Under the pieces are notes generated by a model, which was not told the origin of the DNA, made no database searches, and was given only the letters and a program-made list of their open reading frames with translations. The position numbers were made by a program, and so were the translations under genes. From the NCBI RefSeq assembly GCF_000717025.1, contig NZ_JNXG01000005.1, positions 124,001-188,000 of the forward strand: a stretch of DNA of 64,000 nucleotides, read 5' to 3'. Below, piece after piece: positions 9,624 to 17,720 of this stretch (position 1 is its first letter; each line of letters starts with the position of its first letter). This DNA is from Streptomyces atroolivaceus. Its GTDB lineage: Bacteria; Actinomycetota; Actinomycetes; Streptomycetales; Streptomycetaceae.

Positions 9624-11780
9624 CTACGCCGGACGCTTGAGCACGGTCAGACTGCGCCCGACCAGCGTCACCCGCTCGCCCGCGGACACCTTGGGTCCCG
9701 CGCCGGGCGGTACCCCGTCCGGGATCGCGGTGTCCACGACGACCTGCCACTGCCTGCCGTGGTTCATCGGGACGGTGAACTCCAGGCTCTCGGCGGCCGC
9801 GTTGAACATGAGCAGGAAGGAGTCGTCGGCGATCCGCTCGCCGCGAGGGCCCGGTTCGGAGATCGCGTGACCGTTCAGGAAGACCGTCATGGCCTTGGCG
9901 TGCGCGGCCTGCCAGTCCCGCTGGGTCATCTCCTCGCCCCGGGGGGTGAACCACGCGATGTCGGAGAGTTCGTCGTGGGTGCCCTCCACCGGACGGCCGT
10001 GGAAGAAGCGCCGGCGCCGGAAGACGGGGTGGTCGCGCCGCAGCCACACCATCGCCCGGGTGAACTCCAGCAGGCTCGTGTCCGTGCCGCCGCCGTCCTC
10101 GTCGCCGTCCTCGGCGTGCGACGCGGCGGCCGGATCGGGCCAGTGGACCCAGGAGAGCTCGTTGTCCTGGCAGTAGCCGTTGTTGTTGCCCCGCTGCGTC
10201 CGCGCGAACTCGTCGCCGTGGCTCAGCATGGGCACGCCCTGGGAGAGCATCAACGTGGCGATGAAGTTGCGCATCTGACGGCTGCGCAGCTCCAGGATCT
10301 CCTTGTCGTCGGTCTCTCCTTCCGCGCCGCAGTTCCACGAACGGTTGTGGCTCTCGCCGTCCCGGTTGCCCTCGCCGTTGGCGTCGTTGCGCTTCTCGTT
10401 GTACGAGACCAGATCGTGCAGTGTGAAACCGTCGTGGCAGGTGGTGAAGTTGATCGAGGCCAGCGGGCGTCGGCCGTCGTCCTGGTAGAGGTCCGAGGAG
10501 CCCGTGAGGCGCCCGGCGAACTCCGCGAGGGTCCGGGGCTCGCCCCGCCACAGATCCCGCACCGTGTCCCGGTACTTGCCGTTCCACTCGGTCCACAGCG
10601 GCGGGAAGTTGCCCACCTGGTAGCCGCCCTCACCCACGTCCCAGGGTTCGGCGATCAGTTTGACCTGGCTGACCACCGGGTCCTGCTGCACGAGGTCGAA
10701 GAACGACGACAGCCGGTCCACCTCGTGGAACTGGCGCGCGAGCGTCGCGGCCAGGTCGAAACGGAAACCGTCCACGTGCATCTCGGTCACCCAGTACCGC
10801 AGCGAGTCCATGATCAGCTGAAGGACGTGAGGCGACCGCATCAGCAGGGAGTTCCCGGTGCCGGTGGTGTCCATGTAGTACTTCTGGTCGTCGGCCAGCC
10901 GGTAGTACGAGGCGTTGTCGAGGCCGCGGAACGAGAGGGTCGGGCCGAGGTGGTTGCCCTCGGCGGTGTGGTTGTAGACGACGTCGAGGATCACCTCGAT
11001 GCCGGCCTGGTGCAGCGCCTTCACCGCCTGCTTGAACTCCAGCACCTGTTCGCCGCGGTCGCCCCAGGAGGCGTACGCGTTGTGCGGGGCGAAGAATCCG
11101 ATGGTGTTGTAGCCCCAGTAGTTGGCCAGCCCGGCGTCGGCGAGCCGGTGGTCCTGGACGAACTGGTGCACCGGCATCAGCTCGATCGCGGTGACACCCA
11201 GCTCCGTCAGGTGGGCGATGATCTCGGGGTGCGCGAGGCCCGCGTAGGTGCCGCGCAGCTCCTCGGGCAGGCCCGGGTGAAGCATCGTCAGGCCCTTGAC
11301 GTGTGCCTCGTAGATCACCGTGCGGTGGTAGTCCGTACGCGGGCGGCGGTCGTCCCCCCAGTCGAAGTACGGATTGACCACGACCGAGCTCATCGTGTGG
11401 GGCGCCGAGTCGAGGTCGTTGCGCTCGTCCGGCTTGCCGAACGGATAGCCGTACACCGCCTCGCCCCACTGGATCTTCCCCGAGATCGCACGCGCGTACG
11501 GATCGAGGAGCAGTTTCGCCGAATTGCAGCGCTGCCCGCGCTGCGGTTCGTAGGGCCCGTGCACACGGAAGCCGTAGCGCTGCCCCGGCATCACCCCGGG
11601 CAGATAGGCATGACGGACGAAGGCGTCGGTCTCACGGAGTTCCACCGCCGTTTCCGAACCGTCGTCGTGCAACAGGCACAACTCGATCCGGTCGGCGGCC
11701 TCCGAGAAGACCGCGAAGTTGGTTCCGGCGCCGTCGTACGTGGCGCCGAGGGGATACGCGTGTCCCGGCCAGACCTGCAT
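9624..11780 (-). CDS. glgX: Glycogen debranching enzyme GlgX/TreX type
   Basis: A 718-aa GH13 isoamylase-type enzyme that hydrolyses alpha-1,6 branches in glycogen or limit dextrin. An N-terminal CBM48-like region (GATYDGAGTNFAVFSEAA) is followed by the TIM barrel. Catalytic motifs are visible: DVVYNHTAEG, GFRFDLAATL (nucleophile Asp), LIAEPWDVG (acid/base Glu) and INFTTCHDGFTLHD (transition-state Asp). Its length matches full-length GlgX. Located directly upstream of treY, it probably supplies linear maltooligosaccharides to that enzyme, the role called TreX elsewhere. Confidence 0.95.
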   Translation of the reverse strand: MQVWPGHAYPLGATYDGAGTNFAVFSEAADRIELCLLHDDGSETAVELRETDAFVRHAYLPGVMPGQRYGFRVHGPYEPQRGQRCNSAKLLLDPYARAISGKIQWGEAVYGYPFGKPDERNDLDSAPHTMSSVVVNPYFDWGDDRRPRTDYHRTVIYEAHVKGLTMLHPGLPEELRGTYAGLAHPEIIAHLTELGVTAIELMPVHQFVQDHRLADAGLANYWGYNTIGFFAPHNAYASWGDRGEQVLEFKQAVKALHQAGIEVILDVVYNHTAEGNHLGPTLSFRGLDNASYYRLADDQKYYMDTTGTGNSLLMRSPHVLQLIMDSLRYWVTEMHVDGFRFDLAATLARQFHEVDRLSSFFDLVQQDPVVSQVKLIAEPWDVGEGGYQVGNFPPLWTEWNGKYRDTVRDLWRGEPRTLAEFAGRLTGSSDLYQDDGRRPLASINFTTCHDGFTLHDLVSYNEKRNDANGEGNRDGESHNRSWNCGAEGETDDKEILELRSRQMRNFIATLMLSQGVPMLSHGDEFARTQRGNNNGYCQDNELSWVHWPDPAAASHAEDGDEDGGGTDTSLLEFTRAMVWLRRDHPVFRRRRFFHGRPVEGTHDELSDIAWFTPRGEEMTQRDWQAAHAKAMTVFLNGHAISEPGPRGERIADDSFLLMFNAAAESLEFTVPMNHGRQWQVVVDTAIPDGVPPGAGPKVSAGERVTLVGRSLTVLKRPA

Positions 11781-12157
11781 AGATAGGACTCTTCCACTTC
11801 TGATCCGGGTGCTGGGGGTTTTCGCCCCGATACTCCCCGAAAGACGGTCCTGTACCTAGTATGTCGACCGGTGCGGCCGGGTTCCGTCATGTCTTCTGCC
11901 GGGCCGGTCAACCTGGGGCACCTCGGTGTCGCCCGGACAGGGGCCCGGGCCTCCGGGCGGATCCTCCGTCCGGTATGCGGCGTGCGAGAGGGTGCGCAAT
12001 CACTATGAACCATCTCACTCCACCTGATCTCACCGCAAGGAACGGGCCCGGCGCATAGGGGAGTTGAGTGAGGAGCCTGTGCATCCGGCTGCACCGGCTC
12101 CCGCTGCCGGAGTACCCTTCCTTGATCGTTGGTGGGGGAGTGGAAGGCGGTACACGG
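11781..12157. other. Intergenic region between glgX and the HEPN gene
   Basis: This 377-bp divergent region should carry promoters for both neighbours. A TAGTAT hexamer near 11857 is a possible -10. A 17-codon frame (12005-12058, MNHLTPPDLTARNGPGA) is open but has only a weak ribosome site, so I do not call it a gene. A hairpin at 12073-12100 is listed separately. Confidence 0.5.
12073..12100 (+). other. Hairpin in the 5' leader of the HEPN gene
   Basis: GAGCC-T-GTGCA-TCCGGC-TGCAC-C-GGCTC can fold as a ten-pair stem with one internal T/C mismatch and a six-base loop. It sits 58 bp before the chosen GTG start, so it would be in the transcribed leader if the promoter is further upstream. Confidence 0.35.
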
Positions 12158-13390
12158 GTGAGCTCGGGAGGGTTCGAGCTGCCCCCAGGTGACGCAGGTC
12201 ACGAGGGGGAACCGACCGATGCCCCGCCGGGGGCCGTCTCCCTCGCGCAGCCCATGGAGATCGGTGCTGAGCTGGACTGGGGAGCGGACGCCTGGAACGA
12301 GGTCCGCACACGGGCCCAGCGGGCCGGGCGTGCGTACATCTGGCTGAATCTGGTGGAACAGCGGCTGCGTGCCGTGGTCTCCGCCGTGATCCGGCCGATC
12401 TACGAACCGGTGCACGGTGAGGACTGGGTGGTGGCCGCCGCGGGACCCGCGGGGCAGGAGTGGGTGCAGCGCGCCGTCGCGGTCCGGGAGGTCTCGCGCC
12501 GCAAGGGCTACCTGCTCGATCCCGCCGACGACAACGTCCTCAGCTTCCTCACGCTGCCGCAGCTCCGTGAGCTGATGGTCCAGCACTGGCCCTGTTTCGA
12601 ACCGTACTTCGACGACCGCCGCGAGGTGGAGCTCGCCCTGGACGAGCTGGAGGTCGCGCGCAACGTCGTCTCCCGCAACCGTGCGCTGAACGAGGCGGTC
12701 CTGGCACAGGCCGAACGGGCCTCCGGGCGGCTCCTGGAGATCCTGGGCAGCGGGGCAGCGGTCCCGTCCGCCGACCGGCTGCCGGTGGACGCCGTGGAGG
12801 AGCTCGTCGGTGACCGCTACGCGGACGTGGTGTCCGTCCACCCGGACCGGGTGCGGCTCCAGCGGCAGCTGCCCGCCGAGGACCTGTTCGGCGGGGCGCG
12901 CCGGCTGGACGCGATCGGTATAGGGCTCAATCTCCTCACGCAGAACTTCTCCGGGCGCCGGCTGGTCCGGCTCGCCGAGTCGGGCTGCCGGGTCCGGCTG
13001 CTGTTCATCAACCCGGCCAGCAGCGCGGTGAAGCGCCGGGAGCGCGAACTGGGGCTCAAGAAGGGTGAACTGAGCCGCTCCGTGGAGATGAACATCCTCC
13101 ACATGCGCCGGGTCCGCTCCAAGCTCCGCGACCCCGGGGCCTTCCAGATCCACGTCTTCGACGAGACCCCGCGCTTCACGGCCTATCTCGTCGACGGCGA
13201 CGGCCCCGACGCGGTCGGCGTCGTCCAGCCCTATCTGCGGCGCGCACGAGGTATGGAGGCACCCGTTCTGGTGCTGCGCGGCGGAGGGCGTGCGGTGGTC
13301 AGAGCGGGGCAGGACAGTGAACACGGCCTCTTCGAGACGTACCGCGAGGAGTTCGAGTCGGTCTGGACGGACTCCAGGCCCGTCTCCTGA
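12158..13390 (+). CDS. SAV2148-type HEPN domain protein
   Basis: About 410 aa from a GTG at 12158, which has GGAAGG ten bases upstream; an open frame also extends back to 12068. I recognise it as the Streptomyces family called SAV2148-type HEPN proteins, from segments such as GADAWNEVRTRAQRAGRAYIW and LLDPADDNVLSFLTLPQLRE. The N-terminal helical part would be the HEPN region. The C-terminal part (RLVRLAESGCRVRLLFINPAS, DETPRFTAYLVDG) looks like a phosphatidyltransferase/PLD-like fold without full catalytic HKD motifs. There are no signal peptide or membrane segments. Its function is unknown; possible roles in nucleic acid or stress biology are inference from HEPN domains generally. Confidence 0.75.
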   Translation: MSSGGFELPPGDAGHEGEPTDAPPGAVSLAQPMEIGAELDWGADAWNEVRTRAQRAGRAYIWLNLVEQRLRAVVSAVIRPIYEPVHGEDWVVAAAGPAGQEWVQRAVAVREVSRRKGYLLDPADDNVLSFLTLPQLRELMVQHWPCFEPYFDDRREVELALDELEVARNVVSRNRALNEAVLAQAERASGRLLEILGSGAAVPSADRLPVDAVEELVGDRYADVVSVHPDRVRLQRQLPAEDLFGGARRLDAIGIGLNLLTQNFSGRRLVRLAESGCRVRLLFINPASSAVKRRERELGLKKGELSRSVEMNILHMRRVRSKLRDPGAFQIHVFDETPRFTAYLVDGDGPDAVGVVQPYLRRARGMEAPVLVLRGGGRAVVRAGQDSEHGLFETYREEFESVWTDSRPVS

Positions 13391-13468
13391 CGCCCCTGCC
13401 GGCGTTGTCAGTGGTGCGTGCGAAGGTGGTCACCACTTGGGGGAACGCACCACAGAAGGAGTTGCGGG

Positions 13469-13582
13469 ATGAGCTGGCACCAGGAGTGCCCGGTCGGCTT
13501 CGGCCCGGGGACGAGCCACACGGAACCGCTGGAGGGCCGGAGCGCCACCGGCGCCGCCGTCGAGGCGGGGGGCGCCCGATGA
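13469..13582 (+). CDS. Small upstream ORF coupled to the exonuclease
   Basis: A 37-codon frame starts at ATG 13469 with a strong GAAGGAG ribosome site eight bases upstream. It ends in the ATGA overlap that contains the start of the exonuclease gene. The product begins MSWHQECPVGF, resembling the usual first residues of this exonuclease family (M-x-W-x...GFDLETTG). The rest (GPGTSHTEPLEGRSATGAAVEAGGAR) is unlike it. It may be a coupled leader, a remnant of a duplicated 5' end, or a genuine small protein. No function is recognised. Confidence 0.45.
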   Translation: MSWHQECPVGFGPGTSHTEPLEGRSATGAAVEAGGAR

Positions 13583-14340
13583 GCTGGGTCAGCGGGCCGT
13601 TGACGGCGTTCGACCTGGAGACCACGGGCACGGACGTCGAGACCGACCGCATCGTGACGGCGGCGGTCGTCCGGCTGGAGGCGGACGGATCCGTGTCGGA
13701 GGAGCGGACCTGGCTGCTGAACCCCGGTGTGGCGATACCGGAACAGGCCTCTGCGATCCACGGCATCTCGACCGAACGCGCCCGCGAGCACGGGGTGCCG
13801 GCGGCATCGGCGGTCGAGGAGATCGCACGGACCGTCGCCGACGGGCTGCGCGCGGGGGTGCCCCTGGTGGTGATGAACGCACGATACGACTTGTCCCTGC
13901 TCGACCGTGAGTGCCGGCGGTACGCGGTGGAGTCGGTCAGCGAGCGACTGGGCGACGTACCTTCCCCCGTCATCGACCCCTTGGTGATCGACAAGCACGT
14001 CGACAAGTACCGGAAGGGGAAGCGGGCGCTCCACGCACTCTGCGCCCACTACGGGGTGTCACTCGACGACGCTCACGATGCCAGGGCGGACGCCGTCGCC
14101 GCTGCCCGGGTGGTCCGGCGCATGGGCGAGAAGCACGAGCCGGTCGGCGTGATGCCGTTGCAGGACCTGCACGGCCTCCAGACGCGCGCGGCAGCAGAGC
14201 AGTCGCTCTCCCTGCAGGCCTATCTGCGGCGCACCGGGGACCCGGCGGCGGTCGTCGAACCGGCCTGGCCGCTCATCCCCCGGAGGCGCGAGCCGCAGGC
14301 GGGAGAGGGCGACTCCGAAGTGTCAGTTCGGAGCCGGTGA
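13579..14340 (+). CDS. DnaQ-like 3'-5' exonuclease
   Basis: About 253 aa from ATG 13579, starting inside the stop of the small upstream frame. The DEDDh exonuclease motifs are visible: AFDLETTGTD (Exo I), VVMNARYDLSLLDREC (Exo II), and HDARADAVAAARV (Exo III with the His/Asp). The length and the C-terminal AYLRRTGDPAAVVEPAWPLIP tail match a stand-alone Streptomyces exonuclease family related to the epsilon subunit of DNA polymerase III. It probably trims single-stranded DNA or RNA ends in repair or maintenance. Its tail overlaps the convergent DUF4333 gene by 18 bp. Confidence 0.9.
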   Translation: MSWVSGPLTAFDLETTGTDVETDRIVTAAVVRLEADGSVSEERTWLLNPGVAIPEQASAIHGISTERAREHGVPAASAVEEIARTVADGLRAGVPLVVMNARYDLSLLDRECRRYAVESVSERLGDVPSPVIDPLVIDKHVDKYRKGKRALHALCAHYGVSLDDAHDARADAVAAARVVRRMGEKHEPVGVMPLQDLHGLQTRAAAEQSLSLQAYLRRTGDPAAVVEPAWPLIPRRREPQAGEGDSEVSVRSR

Positions 14341-14706
14341 GGCCGTCTCGTCGGCCTCGAAGTCGTAGTGGATCTGCTCCCCGTCGACGGATGTGACGGT
14401 GGCCGGGACGCCCAGGGTGCTGCCGTCGCCCGCGGTGAGCGTGCACCGGGTTTCGGCGCCGACCTTTCCGGCGAGATCCTCCGGGCACGTGATGTCCGGC
14501 TTCGGCCGGCCCGTCGTGGAAGCGAGCTTGTCGGCGAGCCACGCGGCCAGTTCGTCCGATGACAGCTCCGGCCCGGTCTTTCCGGCACTGACCGATGCCG
14601 AGCTCCATTTCGGATGATCAAGGCGGTCGCCGAAGCATACGTGCGGCCGGATTCCGCGGAGGGCGGCCGGTCCACCTCCCGCAGCAGGCGGAGGCCTGCC
14701 GGGCAC
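14323..14706 (-). CDS. DUF4333 protein with degraded N-terminus
   Basis: The C-terminal 90 residues (SASVSAGKTGPELSSDELAAWLADKLA, then ITCPEDLAGKVGAETRCTLTA) match DUF4333, a domain normally carried by actinobacterial lipoproteins. Such proteins usually begin with a signal peptide and an LxGC-SASVS type lipobox. Here the corresponding site reads WSSASVS, so the lipobox Cys is Ser, and no hydrophobic signal segment is found upstream in any of the three frames. A GTG at 14706 is the longest in-frame start. The gene may therefore be a decayed lipoprotein, or a cytoplasmic form. Confidence 0.6.
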   Translation of the reverse strand: MPGRPPPAAGGGPAALRGIRPHVCFGDRLDHPKWSSASVSAGKTGPELSSDELAAWLADKLASTTGRPKPDITCPEDLAGKVGAETRCTLTAGDGSTLGVPATVTSVDGEQIHYDFEADETASPAPN

Positions 14707-14799
14707 GTCCTCGTCCGGGCAGGAGTCCGGAGGGGCGGGTGTTCCCGCGACAGGGGGGAGGGGCCGTGGTGAGGGCGGCGAGCCATGGGCCCGCGGACG

Positions 14800-15312
14800 T
14801 CACAGCTTACCGAAGATCACTCCGCGCCAGGTCCAGCCCGCATCGAGGGCGGCGTTCCGCAGGGGGCCGGTCAACTGCGCGCTGTCGAAGCTGAACGTCT
14901 CCGTCGCTTCGAGGCGGCCGTTCTCCCCGCGTTGGAGCGACCAGCGGCGGGAGACGTTCCTGCCCGCGCCGCGCGAGTACTCCGCCGAGGCCCGGAGCCG
15001 CGGGGGATTCCCGACACGGGTGACCTCCCACTGCTCCTCGACGGCACGCACCTCAGGGACCTCCTCGGCCAGCCGCATCCGGATCCGGATGGCGTGCGTC
15101 AGCTGGGACCCGATGAAGAAGGTCTCCCAGGCGGGCTCGGCGATCCGCCACTCCGCCACCAGATCGGCGTCAAGCGCCGCGCCGTCGCTGATGACGTACG
15201 GGACGTCCGGCCGGTTGAGGCCGAGCACGGCCGTTCGCAACTCTTCGGCTGAGCGTGGCGCGACCCCGGCCTCGGGGCGCTCGGTTCCGGTCAGCATGTC
15301 GAAGAATCCCAT
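14800..15312 (-). CDS. Conserved hypothetical protein
   Basis: A 170-aa protein beginning MGFFDMLTGTERP and ending GWTWRGVIFGKL, features I recognise as conserved among uncharacterised Streptomyces proteins of this length. Segments such as LVAEWRIAEPAWETFF and LTHAIRIRMRL suggest a compact alpha/beta fold. No signal peptide, membrane helix or catalytic motif is evident. It is separated by 93 bp from the DUF4333 gene on the same strand. Function unknown. Confidence 0.8.
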   Translation of the reverse strand: MGFFDMLTGTERPEAGVAPRSAEELRTAVLGLNRPDVPYVISDGAALDADLVAEWRIAEPAWETFFIGSQLTHAIRIRMRLAEEVPEVRAVEEQWEVTRVGNPPRLRASAEYSRGAGRNVSRRWSLQRGENGRLEATETFSFDSAQLTGPLRNAALDAGWTWRGVIFGKL

Positions 15313-15789
15313 GAGGTCAACCTATGAGGGGCCGGATTGCGGGTGCAAGGAAGGCCGTCCCGCTGGGGCGTCCAGGAAGCCGCTCCGGTGTCCGGGTGGG
15401 CCGTGCGGGGTCCAGGAAGCCGCGCCGGTGTCCGGGCGGATGTGCGCGCGGAGTCCCGGGGATCCTCCCGGCCGCGGGGGCCCGGGGACACGGTCGCCTT
15501 CGGGATCGGAGGCGTCCGAAGGCGTCGACCGGCCTCCTCCGGCCCCCGTGTGCAACCCCCGTCGGCCTCGCCCCTGTTCGGTTTCTCGGTCGAGGGGCAT
15601 GGTGCGAAGACCACAGCGCCCCGCGCGGGCGGCCCCCGGGCCTCGCCGGTGCGCCCTCGCCCGGGCAGGGGCGCACACCCACAGGCACGGCCGGAAGGGC
15701 GGACGGTGACGATCGAGCGACCCTGGATTCAGCGGGACGGCGGAGCCACCCCGCCGGCCCGTCGACTCCGCCCTGCCGGGAAGCGCCGT
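15313..15789. other. Gene-free interval with tandem 40-bp repeat
   Basis: Long frames are open on both strands here, but all are Arg/Pro/Gly-rich with no family resemblance and no convincing start, as expected of very GC-rich noncoding DNA. The only structure I see is the direct repeat at 15370-15439. It lies between a gene reading left and the 3' end of the phosphotransferase gene. Confidence 0.6.
15370..15439. repeat. Two-copy direct repeat, 40-bp period
   Basis: GTCCAGGAAGCCGCTCCGGT at 15370 recurs at 15410 as GTCCAGGAAGCCGCGCCGGT, and the match continues for ten more bases with one further mismatch. Two units only, no spacer pattern typical of CRISPR. Confidence 0.7.
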
Positions 15790-16656
15790 TCAGAAGGGGT
15801 ACCAGCGCACCTCCGGGTCGTCCTGGCGCAGTGATGCCACCCTGCGCCGGAATTCCGCCAGTGCCTTGGGGTTCGCCGAGGCGTGCTGGGAGACCCAGGC
15901 GCAGCTGGCCGTCTCTCGGGCCCCGCGCAGCACCGCGCACCCCTCCCAGGTGCGTACGTCCCATCCATACGCTTCGGTGAACGCGTCGTACGCGGGGGCG
16001 GGCAGACCGTACCGGTCGCGGGAGAGCGCGAGGACGACCAGATCGTGCTCGCGCAGATCGGCGGAGAAGGTCTCCAGGTCGACCAGGACCGGTCCGTCCG
16101 GGCCGACATGGACGTTGCGGGGGAGCGCGTCGCCGTGGATGGGGCCCGGCGGCAGGTGCGGGGCGAGCGCCGCGGCGGCCTTCGCGAAGCCGTCGCGCCG
16201 TCCGCGCAGGTAGTCCGCGTCGGCCGGGTCGATCGCGTCGCCCGCGAGCCGCAGCCAGCGCTCGACGCCGCCGAGCAGCTCACGGCGCGGCAGCGTGAAG
16301 CCGTCCGGCGCGGGCAGCATGTGCACCTGGGTGAGGAGCGGGGCCAGATCGCGCGGTTCTGACGGGCGCACGGCCGCGGGCAGCCGGTGCCACAGGGTCA
16401 CCGGATGGCCCTCCACCAGACGGGCCAGGGGTTCGGCGGCCCGCACCGCGGGTACGTCCGAGGCGGCGAGCCACCGGGCGACGGCCACCTCGCGCTCGGC
16501 GCGCTCCCGCAGCTCCGGGTGGTGCGTGGCGTCCCGGCCGATCTTGACCACCAGGTCGCCGGCGGCGAACACCGCGTTCTCGCCCAGTGCGAGGAGCTCC
16601 GCGCCGCCGGGCAGTCCGGCGGCGGTCAGTACCTCGCGTGCGCGCATCTCGTCCAT
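15790..16656 (-). CDS. Aminoglycoside phosphotransferase (APH)-family protein
   Basis: A 288-aa APH/choline-kinase fold protein. The nucleotide-binding Lys is expected in DLVVKIGRDA. The catalytic loop is visible as PIHGDALPRNVHVG (the Brenner HxDxxxxN motif), followed by VLVDLETFS in place of DFD/DWE, with Asp for metal binding. Proteins of this class in actinomycetes phosphorylate small hydroxylated molecules; most are not resistance enzymes. It is divergent from the sugar ABC transporter operon across 125 bp. The substrate is unknown. Confidence 0.85.
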   Translation of the reverse strand: MDEMRAREVLTAAGLPGGAELLALGENAVFAAGDLVVKIGRDATHHPELRERAEREVAVARWLAASDVPAVRAAEPLARLVEGHPVTLWHRLPAAVRPSEPRDLAPLLTQVHMLPAPDGFTLPRRELLGGVERWLRLAGDAIDPADADYLRGRRDGFAKAAAALAPHLPPGPIHGDALPRNVHVGPDGPVLVDLETFSADLREHDLVVLALSRDRYGLPAPAYDAFTEAYGWDVRTWEGCAVLRGARETASCAWVSQHASANPKALAEFRRRVASLRQDDPEVRWYPF

Positions 16657-16686
16657 GGCCCGATTTTCTCATCTCCGCAGGCCACC

Positions 16687-16715
16687 TTGACGAACGGGCG
16701 AGGCGTCAGCACGAT
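16687..16715 (+). promoter_or_regulatory. Candidate promoter of the sugar ABC operon
   Basis: TTGACG at 16687-16692 and CACGAT at 16710-16715 are separated by 17 bp, matching the HrdB-type consensus reasonably. The transcript would start near 16722, about 60 bp before the first permease. Confidence 0.45.
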
Positions 16716-16781
16716 GACGGGAGCCGCCCGGGCGGCCATACCGGGATGAAACCGATCCGAGGAAGTAAAGGGGTCGAATTC

Positions 16782-17720
16782 ATGACACTGGCGACCGCGA
16801 CGACGCGGTCCGGGCCCAAGGCCCCACAGGGCGGACGAGGGGGAGGGCGGCGCCGGGACGGGGCCGCCTGGTTCCTGGTGCTGCCCGCGCTGATCCCGAT
16901 CCTGATCCTGAGCGTCGGCCCCCTGCTGTACGGCATCGTGCTGGCCTTCACCGACGCGCAGTCGGGCCGCACCCGCTCCACCCAGTGGATCGGCGCCCTC
17001 AACTTCCAGGACCTGCTGCACGACGGCCTGTTCTGGGACTCGTTCCGGATCGGCCTGCTGTGGGCGGTCGGGGTCACGGTCCCGCAGTTCGTCCTCGCCC
17101 TCGGCCTGGCCCTGCTGCTCAACGCGAACCTGAGGATGCGCTGGCTCGCCCGGGCGCTGGCGATCATTCCCTGGGCCATGCCCGAGGTCGTCGTCGGCAT
17201 CATGTGGCGGCTGGTCTACAACCCCGACGCCGGCATCCTCAACGAGACCATCCGCGACCTCGGACTCGGTGACGGCAGGGACTGGCTGACCGGACTCGCC
17301 ACCGCGCTGCCCGCCGTGATAGTCGTCGGCGTCTGGGCCGGCATGCCGCAGACCACCGTGGCGCTGCTGGCCGGGCTGCAGAACACCCCGCACGAACTCC
17401 ACGAGGCGGCCGCCCTCGACGGAGCCGGTGCCTGGCGCCGCTTCCGTACCGTCACCTGGCCCGCCATCAGGCCTGTGGCACTCGCGATCAGCGCCCTCAA
17501 CTTCATCTGGAACTTCAACTCCTTCGCCCTGGTCTACGTCCTGACCAGCGGCGGCCCGGGGGGCCGAACCCGGCTCCCCATGCTCTTCGCCTACGAAGAG
17601 GCGTTCCGTTACGGTCAGTTCGGTTACGCCGCCGCCATGGGGTGCGTGATGGTCGCCGTCATCTCGGTGCTCCTCGCCGTCTACCTCGTCGGCCGGCTCA
17701 GGGGAGGCGAGGACGCATGA
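16782..17720 (+). CDS. Sugar ABC transporter permease (MalF type)
   Basis: About 312 aa from ATG 16782, with AAGGGG eight bases upstream. It has six hydrophobic segments and belongs to the carbohydrate-uptake (CUT1) inner-membrane subunits. The EAA loop that docks with the ATPase is visible as ELHEAAALDGAGAWRRFRTVTWP. The stop overlaps the next gene's start in ATGA, so the permeases are translationally coupled. No ATPase is encoded nearby; in Streptomyces these importers commonly use the shared MsiK ATPase, which is inference here. The sugar is unknown. Confidence 0.93.
   Translation: MTLATATTRSGPKAPQGGRGGGRRRDGAAWFLVLPALIPILILSVGPLLYGIVLAFTDAQSGRTRSTQWIGALNFQDLLHDGLFWDSFRIGLLWAVGVTVPQFVLALGLALLLNANLRMRWLARALAIIPWAMPEVVVGIMWRLVYNPDAGILNETIRDLGLGDGRDWLTGLATALPAVIVVGVWAGMPQTTVALLAGLQNTPHELHEAAALDGAGAWRRFRTVTWPAIRPVALAISALNFIWNFNSFALVYVLTSGGPGGRTRLPMLFAYEEAFRYGQFGYAAAMGCVMVAVISVLLAVYLVGRLRGGEDA

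Noticed and set aside
7206..11786. A 1526-codon plus-strand open frame
   Set aside because: It is the antisense of treY and glgX, both supported by catalytic motifs; the frame is open because of high GC and has no family resemblance.
12005..12058. A 17-codon ORF before the HEPN gene
   Set aside because: It has no good ribosome site and no recognisable leader signature; it may be chance.
15317..15964. Overlapping long frames on both strands
   Set aside because: Arg/Pro/Gly-rich, no ribosome site, no domain; partly antisense to the phosphotransferase gene.
15790..16656. Aminoglycoside resistance gene
   Set aside because: The fold is APH-like, but most actinomycete members are not resistance enzymes and nothing nearby supports that role.
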